From assembly GCA_964059195.1 (NCBI GenBank), contig CAXKWD010000002.1, positions 164,926,559 to 164,990,558 of the forward strand: 64,000 nucleotides of DNA, given 5' to 3'. Positions 51,601 through 61,115 of this stretch are shown here, piece by piece (within the stretch, counting starts at the first letter, position 1; every line of letters begins with the position of its first letter). The notes below the pieces were generated by a model. It saw only the letters and a list, made by a program, of their open reading frames with translations. It was not told the origin of the DNA and ran no database searches. Both the position numbers and the translations under genes were made by a program. The DNA comes from Ectobius pallidus (taxonomy: Eukaryota > Arthropoda > Insecta > Blattodea > Ectobiidae).

Positions 51601-52790
51601 ATTTTTGCCGATGTAACTTTTTTCGTGCGAGGCGTTTTCAACGGTTCGACAGCCGTTATCTTGTAAACTATGGTACATTTTTATTGTTGATGTACACGGT
51701 TTTATACGCAATGAAATGTTATGACGTTCGTCTCTTGGGAGTTTTTATGTACTAGGCTGATAAAATGGTTTTATTTCGACTTTTGTAAAATCCTGCGCGA
51801 TTTTCATCTCCAAGAATAAAAAAAATTGTTTTTACATTAACAATATAATCTCAAAAATGTCTTGTGTTTCCGAGGAAACAAGTTTATATGCCAAAGGCAG
51901 TTGAAACTGTTTTTTTTACACTGTTATAAAATCCTGCGCTTTTATAGAAGCTGCATGCCTTCCCGGGATTCTCAGCCATGCCAACTTCCGTAAGCGTCGA
52001 TTTTATTTTTATTTCCGAAAGTTTCATTTATGCCGTGAGTGTGCGGAATTGAAAAAGATGTTATTTTTGCCGAAATGACTTTTTTCGTGTGAGTCGTTTT
52101 CAACGGTTCGACAGCCGTTATCTCGTAAACTATGGTACATTTTTATTGTTGATGTACACGCTTTTATCCGCAATGAAATGTTATGACGTTCGTCTCTTGG
52201 GAGTTTTTATGTACTAGGCAGATAAAATGTTTTTATTTCGACTTTTCTAAAATCCTGCGCGTTTTTCATCTCCAAGAATAAAAAATATTGTTTTTACATT
52301 AACAATATAATCTCAAAAATGTCTTATGTTTCCGAGGAAACATAAGTTTATATGGCAAAGGCAGTTGAAACTTTTTTTTTCCACTTTTATACAATCCTCC
52401 GCTTTTATAGAAGCTGCATCCCTTCCCGGGATTCTCAGCCCTGCCAACTTTCGTAAGCGTCTATTTTATTTTTATTTCCGAAAGTTTTTTTATGCTGTGA
52501 GTGTGCGGAAATGTAAAAGATGTTATTTTTGCCGATGTAACTTTTTTCGTGCGAGGCGTTTTCAACGGTTCGACAGCCGTTATCTTGTAAACTATGGTAC
52601 ATTTTTATTGTTGATGTACACGGTTTTATACGCAATGAAATGTTATGACGTTCGTCTCTTGGGAGTTTTTATGTACTAGGCTGATAAAATGGTTTTATTT
52701 CGACTTTTGTAAAATCCTGCGCGATTTTCATCTCCAAGAATAAAAAAAATTGTTTTTACATTAACAATATAATCTCAAAAATGTCTTGTG

Positions 52791-53252
52791 TTTCCGAGGA
52801 AACAAGTTTATATGCCAAAGGCAGTTGAAACTGTTTTTTTTACACTGTTATAAAATCCTGCGCTTTTATAGAAGCTGCATGCCTTCCCGGGATTCTCAGC
52901 CATGCCAACTTCCGTAAGCGTCGATTTTATTTTTATTTCCGAAAGTTTCCTTTATGCCGTGAGTGTGCGGAATTGAAAAAGATGTTATTTTTGCCGATAT
53001 GACTTTTTTCGTGCGAGGCGTTTTCAACGGTTCGAAAGCCTTTATCTCGTAAACTATGGTACATTTTTATTGTTGATGTACATGGTTATATTCGCAAAGA
53101 AAAGTTATGCCTTTTGTCATTTGGGAGGATTTATGTAGTACGCTGATAAAACGTTTTTATTTCGAGTTTTCAAAAATCCTGCGCGACTTTCATCTCCAAG
53201 AATAAAATATACTGTTTTTACATTAACAATATAATCTCAAAAATTTATTGCG
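52791..53252 (+). repeat. Satellite unit, class A1 exemplar
   Basis: A clean example of class A1 (462 bp). Diagnostic variants are GAAACAAGTTTATATG just after the palindrome (the two bases TA are missing, which breaks the dyad), CAGCCATGCC, GCGGAATTGAAAAAGATG, CGTGCGAGGCG, TTCGAAAGCC in place of TTCGACAGCC, CGCAAAGAAAAGTTATGCC, TGATAAAACG with TTTCGAGTTTTC, ATAAAATATACTG, and the tail AAAATTTATTGCG. It is usually followed by B or E. Confidence 0.85.
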
Positions 53253-53715
53253 TTTCCGAGGAAACATAAGTTTATATGCAAAAGCAGTTGAAACTGTTCT
53301 TTTTCCAATCTTATACAATCCTGCTTTTTAATAGAAGCTGCATGCCTTCCCGGGATTCTCAGCCCTACAAACTTCCGTAAGCGTCGATTTTATTTTTATT
53401 TCCGAAAGTTTCTTTTATGCTGTGAGTGTGCGGAATTGTAAAAGATGTTATTTTTGCCGATATTACTTTTCTCGTGTGAGGCGTTTTCAACGGTTCGACA
53501 GCCGTTATCTCGTAAACTATGGTACATTTTTATTGCTGATGTACAAGGTTTTATTCGCAATGAAATGTTATGACGTTCGTCTCTTGGGAGTTTTTATGTA
53601 CTAGGCTGATAAAATGGTTTTATTTCGACTTTTCTAAAATCCTGCGCGTTTTTCATCTCCAAGAATAAAAAAAATTGTTTTTACATTAACAATATAATCT
53701 CAAAAATGTCTTGTG
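53253..53715 (+). repeat. Satellite unit, class E exemplar
   Basis: Class E (463 bp). Its front is like B (GCGTTTCCGAGG, CCTGCTTTTTAATAG, CCCTACAAAC). The core is distinct: GCGGAATTGTAAAAGATG, CCGATATTACTTTTCTCG, GTGTGAGGCG, TTGCTGATGTACAAGG. It first appears at about 14.8 kb and becomes frequent to the right. Confidence 0.85.
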
Positions 53716-54177
53716 TTTCCGAGGAAACAAGTTTATATGCCAAAGGCAGTTGAAACTGTTTTTTTTACACTGTTATAAAATCCTGCGCTTTTATAGAAGC
53801 TGCATGCCTTCCCGGGATTCTCAGCCATGCCAACTTCCGTAAGCGTCGATTTTATTTTTATTTCCGAAAGTTTCCTTTATGCCGTGAGTGTGCGGAATTG
53901 AAAAAGATGTTATTTTTGCCGATATGACTTTTTTCGTGCGAGGCGTTTTCAACGGTTCGAAAGCCTTTATCTCGTAAACTATGGTACATTTTTATTGTTG
54001 ATGTACATGGTTATATTCGCAAAGAAAAGTTATGCCTTTTGTCATTTGGGAGGATTTATGTAGTACGCTGATAAAACGTTTTTATTTCGAGTTTTCAAAA
54101 ATCCTGCGCGACTTTCATCTCCAAGAATAAAATATACTGTTTTTACATTAACAATATAATCTCAAAAATTTATTGCG

Positions 54178-54641
54178 TTTCCGAGGAAACATAAGTTTAT
54201 ATGCAAAAGCAGTTGAAACTGTTCTTTTTCCAATCTTATACAATCCTGCTTTTTAATAGAAGCTGCATGCCTTCCCGGGATTCTCAGCCCTACAAACTTA
54301 CGTAAGCGTCGATTTTAGTTTTATTTCCGAAAGTTTCTTTTATGCTGTGAGTATGCGGATTTGAAAAAGATGTTATTTTTACCGATATGACTTTTTTTCG
54401 TGTGAGTCGTTTTCAACGGTTCGACAGCCGTTATCTCGTAAACTATGGTACATTTTTATTGTTGATGTACACGCTTTTATTCGCAATGAAATGTTTTGAC
54501 GTTCGTCTCTTGGGAGTTTTTATGTACTAGGGTGATAAAATGGTTTTATTTCGACTTTTCTAAAATCCTGCGCGACTTTCATCTCCAAGAATAAAAAATA
54601 TTGTTTTTACATTAACAATATAATGTCAAAAATGTCTTGTG
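54178..54641 (+). repeat. Satellite unit, class B exemplar
   Basis: Class B (about 463 bp; this copy has one extra T). Diagnostics are CCTGCTTTTTAATAG, CAGCCCTACAAAC, GATTTTAGTTTTATTT, GCGGATTTGAAAAAGATG, TTTTTACCGATATGAC, GTGTGAGTCG, ATGTTTTGACG, TACTAGGGTGATAA and the tail ATAATGTCAAAAATG. It follows A1 and normally precedes C1 or C2. Confidence 0.85.
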
Positions 54642-55104
54642 TTTCCGAGGATACATAAGTTTACATGCAAAAGCAGTTAAAACTGTTCTTTTTCCAATCT
54701 TATACAATCCTGCGCTTTAATAGAAGCTGCATGCCTTCCCAGGATTCTCAGCCCTGCCAACTTCCGTTAGCGTCGATTTTATTTTTATTTCCGAAAGTTT
54801 CATTTATGCTGTGAATATGCGGAATTATAAACGATGTTATTTTTGCCGAAATGACGTTTTTCGTGTGAGTCGTTTTCAACGGTTCGACAGCCGTTATCTC
54901 GTAAACTATGGTACATTTTTATTGTTGATGTACACGCTTTTATCCGCAATGAAATGTTATGACGTTCGTCTCTTGGGAGTTTTTATGTACTAGGCAGATA
55001 AAATGTTTTTATTTCGACTTTTCTAAAATCCTGCGCGTTTTTCATCTCCAAGAATAAAAAATATTGTTTTTACATTAACAATATAATCTCAAAAATGTCT
55101 TGTG
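54642..55104 (+). repeat. Satellite unit, class C1 exemplar
   Basis: Class C1 (463 bp). Diagnostics are CCGAGGATACATAAG (the palindrome right arm is mutated), TTTACATGCAAAAGC, CTTCCGTTAGCG, GCGGAATTATAAACGATG and TTGCCGAAATGAC or TTGCCGAAATAAC. This copy also has the sublineage variants TTTATCCGCAATG and TAGGCAGATAAAATG, shared with the C1 units around 4.7, 38.9 and 58.5 kb. Confidence 0.82.
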
Positions 55105-55566
55105 TTTCCGAGGAAACATAAGTTTATATGCCAAAGGCAGTTGAAACTTTTTTTTTCCACTTTTATACAATCCTCCGCTTTTATAGAAGCTGCATCCCTT
55201 CCCGGGATTCTCAGCCCTGCCAACTTTCGTAAGCGTCTATTTTATTTTTATTTCCGAAAGTTTTTTTATGCTGTGAGTGTGCGGAAATGTAAAAGATGTT
55301 ATTTTTGCCGATGTAACTTTTTTCGTGCGAGGCGTTTTCAACGGTTCGACAGCCGTTATCTTGTAAACTATGGTACATTTTTATTGTTGATGTACACGGT
55401 TTTATACGCAATGAAATGTTATGACGTTCGTCTCTTGGGAGTTTTTATGTACTAGGCTGATAAAATGGTTTTATTTCGACTTTTGTAAAATCCTGCGCGA
55501 TTTTCATCTCCAAGAATAAAAAAAAATGTTTTTACATTAACAATATAATCTCAAAAATGTCTTGTG
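55105..55566 (+). repeat. Satellite unit, class D exemplar
   Basis: Class D (462 bp). Diagnostics are GAAACTTTTTTTTTCCAC, ATCCTCCGCTTTTATAG, GCATCCCTTCCC, AAGCGTCTATTTTATT, GCGGAAATGTAAAAGATG, GCCGATGTAAC, CGTTATCTTGTAAAC, ACACGGTTTTATACGC and CGACTTTTGTAAAATCC. Many D units have a perfect 24-bp palindrome at the unit start. This copy has CTTGTG in the left arm, one mismatch. The retrotransposon is inserted in a D unit. Confidence 0.85.
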
Positions 55567-57415
55567 TTTCCGAGGATACATAAGTTTACATGCAAAAGCA
55601 GTTGAAACTGTTCTTTTTCCAATCTTATACAATCCTGCGCTTTAATAGAAGCTGCATGCCTTCCCGGGATTCTCAGCCCTGCCAACTTCCGTTAGCGTCG
55701 ATTTTATTTTTATTTCCGAAAGTTTCATTTATGCTGTGAGTATGCGGAATTATAAACGATGTTATTTTTGCCGAAATGACTTTTTTCGTGTGAGTCGTTT
55801 TCAACGGTTCGACAGCCGTTATCTCGTAAACTATGGTACATTTTTATTGTTGATGTACACGCTTTTATTCGCAATGAAATGTTTTGACGTTCGTCTCTTG
55901 GGAGTTTTTATGTACTAGGGTGATAAAATGGTTTTATTTCGACTTTTCTAAAATCCTGCGCGACTTTCATCTCCAAGAATAAAAAATATTGTTTTTACAT
56001 TAACAATATAATGTCAAAAATGTCTTGTGTTTCCGAGGATACATAAGTTTACATGCAAAAGCAGTTGAAACTGTTCTTTTTCCAATCTTATACAATCCTG
56101 CTTTTTAATAGAAGCTGCATGCCTTCCCGGGATTCTCAGCCCTACAAACTTCCGTAAGCGTCGATTTTATTTCTATTTCCGAAAGTTTCTTTTATGCTGT
56201 GAGTGTGCGGAATTGTAAAAGATGTTATTTTTGCCGATATTACTTTTCTCGTGTGAGGCGTTTTCAACGGTTCGACAGCCGTTATCTCGTAAACTATGGT
56301 ACATTTTTATTGCTGATGTACAAGGTTTTATTCGCAATGAAATGTTATGACGTTCGTCTCTTGGGAGTTTTTATGTACTAGGCTGATAAAATGGTTTTAT
56401 TTCGACTTTTCTAAAATCCTGCGCGTTTTTCATCTCCAAGAATAAAAAATATTGTTTTTACATTAACAATATAATCTCAAAAATGTCTTATGTTTCCGAG
56501 GAAACATAAGTTTATATGCCAAAGGCAGTTGAAACTTTTTTTTTCCACTTTTATACAATCCTCCGCTTTTATAGAAGCTGCATCCCTTCCCGGGATTCTC
56601 AGCCCTGCCAACTTTCGTAAGCGTCTATTTTATTTTTATTTCCGAAAGTTTTTTTATGCTGTGAGTGTGCGGAAATGTAAAAGATGTTATTTTTGCCGAT
56701 GTAACTTTTTTCGTGCGAGGCGTTTTCAACGGTTCGACAGCCGTTATCTTGTAAACTATGGTACATTTTTATTGTTGATGTACACGGTTTTATACGCAAT
56801 GAAATGTTATGACGTTCGTCTCTTGGGAGTTTTTATGTACTAGGCTGATAAAATGGTTTTATTTCGACTTTTGTAAAATCCTGCGCGATTTTCATCTCCA
56901 AGAATAAAAAAAATTGTTTTTACATTAACAATATAATCTCAAAAATGTCTTGTGTTTCCGAGGAAACAAGTTTATATGCCAAAGGCAGTTGAAACTGTTT
57001 TTTTTACACTGTTATAAAATCCTGCGCTTTTATAGAAGCTGCATGCCTTCCCGGGATTCTCAGCCATGCCAACTTTCGTAAGCGTCTATTTTATTTTTAT
57101 TTCCGAAAGTTTTTATATGCTGTGAGTGTGCGGAAATGTAAAAGATGTTATTTTTGCCGATGTAACTTTTTTCGTGCGAGGCGTTTTCAACGGTTCGACA
57201 GCCGTTATCTTGTAAACTATGGTACATTTTTATTGTTGATGTACACGGTTTTATACGCAATGAAATGTTATGACGTTCGTCTCTTGGGAGTTTTTATGTA
57301 CTAGGCTGATAAAATGGTTTTATTTCGACTTTTCTAAAATCCTGCGCGTTTTTCATCTCCAAGAATAAAAAAAATTGTTTTTACATTAACAATATAATCT
57401 CAAAAATGTCTTGTG

Positions 57416-60400
57416 TTTCCGAGGAAACAAGTTTATATGCCAAAGGCAGTTGAAACTGTTTTTTTTACACTGTTATAAAATCCTGCGCTTTTATAGAAGC
57501 TGCATGCCTTCCCGGGATTCTCAGCCATGCCAACTTCCGTAAGCGTCGATTTTATTTTTATTTCCGAAAGTTTCCTTTATGCCGTGAGTGTGCGGAATTG
57601 AAAAAGATGTTATTTTTGCCGATATGACTTTTTTCGTGCGAGGCGTTTTCAACGGTTCGAAAGCCTTTATCTCGTAAACTATGGTACATTTTTATTGTTG
57701 ATGTACATGGTTATATTCGCAAAGAAAAGTTATGCCTTTTGTCATTTGGGAGGATTTATGTAGTACGCTGATAAAACGTTTTTATTTCGAGTTTTCAAAA
57801 ATCCTGCGCGACTTTCATCTCCAAGAATAAAATATACTGTTTTTACATTAACAATATAATCTCAAAAATTTATTGCGTTTCCGAAGAAACATAAGTTTAT
57901 ATGCAAAAGCAGTTGAAACTGTTCTTTTTCCAATCTTATACAATCCTGCTTTTTAATAGAAGCTGCATGCCTTCCCGGGATTCTCAGCCCTACAAACTTA
58001 CGTAAGCGTCGATTTTAGTTTTATTTCCGAAAGTTTCTTTTATGCTGTGAGTATGCGGATTTGAAAAAGATGTTATTTTTACCGATATGACTTTTTTTCG
58101 TGTGAGTCGTTTTCAACGGTTCGACAGCCGTTATCTCGTAAACTATGGTACATTTTTATTGTTGATGTACACGCTTTTATTCGCAATGAAATGTTTTGAC
58201 GTTCGTCTCTTGGGAGTTTTTATGTACTAGGGTGATAAAATGGTTTTATTTCGACTTTTCTAAAATCCTGCGCGACTTTCATCTCCAAGAATAAAAAATA
58301 TTGTTTTTACATTAACAATATAATGTCAAAAATGTCTTGTGTTTCCGAGGATACATAAGTTTACATGCAAAAGCAGTTAAAACTGTTCTTTTTCCAATCT
58401 TATACAATCCTGCGCTTTAATAGAAGCTGCATGCCTTCCCAGGATTCTCAGCCCTGCCAACTTCCGTTAGCGTCGATTTTATTTTTATTTCCGAAAGTTT
58501 CATTTATGCTGTGAATATGCGGAATTATAAACGATGTTATTTTTGCCGAAATGACGTTTTTCGTGTGAGTCGTTTTCAACGGTTCGACAGCCGTTATCTC
58601 GTAAACTATGGTACATTTTTATTGTTGATGTACACGCTTTTATCCGCAATGAAATGTTATGACGTTCGTCTCTTGGGAGTTTTTATGTACTAGGCAGATA
58701 AAATGTTTTTATTTCGACTTTTCTAAAATCCTGCGCGTTTTTCATCTCCAAGAATAAAAAATATTGTTTTTACATTAACAATATAATCTCAAAAATGTCT
58801 TGTGTTTCCGAGGAAACATAAGTTTATATGCCAAAGGCAGTTGAAACTTTTTTTTTCCACTTTTATACAATCCTCCGCTTTTATAGAAGCTGCATCCCTT
58901 CCCGGGATTCTCAGCCCTGCCAACTTTCGTAAGCGTCTATTTTATTTTTATTTCCGAAAGTTTTTTTATGCTGTGAGTGTGCGGAAATGTAAAAGATGTT
59001 ATTTTTGCCGATGTAACTTTTTTCGTGCGAGGCGTTTTCAACGGTTCGACAGCCGTTATCTTGTAAACTATGGTACATTTTTATTGTTGATGTACACGGT
59101 TTTATACGCAATGAAATGTTATGACGTTCGTCTCTTGGGAGTTTTTATGTACTAGGCTGATAAAATGGTTTTATTTCGACTTTTGTAAAATCCTGCGCGA
59201 TTTTCATCTCCAAGAATAAAAAAAAATGTTTTTACATTAACAATATAATCTCAAAAATGTCTTGTGTTTCCGAGGATACATAAGTTTACATGCAAAAGCA
59301 GTTGAAACTGTTCTTTTTCCAATCTTATACAATCCTGCGCTTTAATAGAAGCTGCATGCCTTCCCGGGATTCTCAGCCCTGCCAACTTCCGTTAGCGTCG
59401 ATTTTATTTTTATTTCCGAAAGTTTCATTTATGCTGTGAGTATGCGGAATTATAAACGATGTTATTTTTGCCGAAATGACTTTTTTCGTGTGAGTCGTTT
59501 TCAACGGTTCGACAGCCGTTATCTCGTAAACTATGGTACATTTTTATTGTTGATGTACACGCTTTTATTCGCAATGAAATGTTTTGACGTTCGTCTCTTG
59601 GGAGTTTTTATGTACTAGGGTGATAAAATGGTTTTATTTCGACTTTTCTAAAATCCTGCGCGACTTTCATCTCCAAGAATAAAAAATATTGTTTTTACAT
59701 TAACAATATAATGTCAAAAATGTCTTGTGTTTCCGAGGATACATAAGTTTACATGCAAAAGCAGTTGAAACTGTTCTTTTTCCAATCTTATACAATCCTG
59801 CTTTTTAATAGAAGCTGCATGCCTTCCCGGGATTCTCAGCCCTACAAACTTCCGTAAGCGTCGATTTTATTTCTATTTCCGAAAGTTTCTTTTATGCTGT
59901 GAGTGTGCGGAATTGTAAAAGATGTTATTTTTGCCGATATTACTTTTCTCGTGTGAGGCGTTTTCAACGGTTCGACAGCCGTTATCTCGTAAACTATGGT
60001 ACATTTTTATTGCTGATGTACAAGGTTTTATTCGCAATGAAATGTTATGACGTTCGTCTCTTGGGAGTTTTTATGTACTAGGCTGATAAAATGGTTTTAT
60101 TTCGACTTTTCTAAAATCCTGCGCGTTTTTCATCTCCAAGAATAAAAAATATTGTTTTTACATTAACAATATAATCTCAAAAATGTCTTATGTTTCCGAG
60201 GAAACATAAGTTTATATGCCAAAGGCAGTTGAAACTTTTTTTTTCCACTTTTATACAATCCTCCGCTTTTATAGAAGCTGCATCCCTTCCCGGGATTCTC
60301 AGCCCTGCCAACTTTCGTAAGCGTCTATTTTATTTTTATTTCCGAAAGTTTTTTTATGCTGTGAGTGTGCGGAAATGTAAAAGATGTTATTTTTGCCGAT

Positions 60401-61115
60401 GTAACTTTTTTCGTGCGAGGCGTTTTCAACGGTTCGACAGCCGTTATCTTGTAAACTATGGTACATTTTTATTGTTGATGTACACGGTTTTATACGCAAT
60501 GAAATGTTATGACGTTCGTCTCTTGGGAGTTTTTATGTACTAGGCTGATAAAATGGTTTTATTTCGACTTTTGTAAAATCCTGCGCGATTTTCATCTCCA
60601 AGAATAAAAAAAATTGTTTTTACATTAACAATATAATCTCAAAAATGTCTTGTGTTTCCGAGGAAACAAGTTTATATGCCAAAGGCAGTTGAAACTGTTT
60701 TTTTTACACTGTTATAAAATCCTGCGCTTTTATAGAAGCTGCATGCCTTCCCGGGATTCTCAGCCATGCCAACTTTCGTAAGCGTCTATTTTATTTTTAT
60801 TTCCGAAAGTTTTTATATGCTGTGAGTGTGCGGAAATGTAAAAGATGTTATTTTTGCCGATGTAACTTTTTTCGTGCGAGGCGTTTTCAACGGTTCGACA
60901 GCCGTTATCTTGTAAACTATGGTACATTTTTATTGTTGATGTACACGGTTTTATACGCAATGAAATGTTATGACGTTCGTCTCTTGGGAGTTTTTATGTA
61001 CTAGGCTGATAAAATGGTTTTATTTCGACTTTTGTAAAATCCTGCGCGATTTTCATCTCCAAGAATAAAAAAAATTGTTTTTACATTAACAATATAATCT
61101 CAAAAATGTCTTGTG
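57416..61115 (+). repeat. Eight-unit HOR, copy 2 (3700 bp)
   Basis: This copy is nearly identical to copy 1. By eye I find one change at about 57885 (CCGAAGAAAC against CCGAGGAAAC) and a few differences in the tail of the last D (TTTTGTAAAATCC with GCGATTTTC here; TTTTCTAAAATCC with GCGTTTTTC in copy 1). Confidence 0.92.

Larger units (their letters stand above)
47708..53715 (+). repeat. Five-unit HOR D-A1-E-D-(A1/C1), 2311-bp period, 2.6 copies
   Basis: Copies start at 47708, 50018 and 52329; the third is cut after D-A1-E. The fifth unit (about 49555-50017 and 51866-52328) is a chimera: its front and GAATTGAAAAAGATG come from A1, while CCGAAATGAC, GAGTCG, TTTATCCGC and TAGGCAGATAAAATG come from C1. 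The shared chimera shows that the five-unit block was amplified as a whole after the chimera formed. Confidence 0.88.
53716..57415 (+). repeat. Eight-unit HOR, copy 1 (3700 bp)
   Basis: The order is A1-B-C1-D-C1-E-D-D(A1 front). The repeat distance to the next copy is exactly 3700 bp. Private variants shared by both copies include AACTTACGTAAGCG, an eight-T run in GACTTTTTTTTCG, CTTCCCAGGATTC, GCTGTGAATATGC, AAATGACGTTTTTCG and AGTTTTTATATGC. Similarity to the second copy extends upstream into the E tail, to about 53565. Confidence 0.92.
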
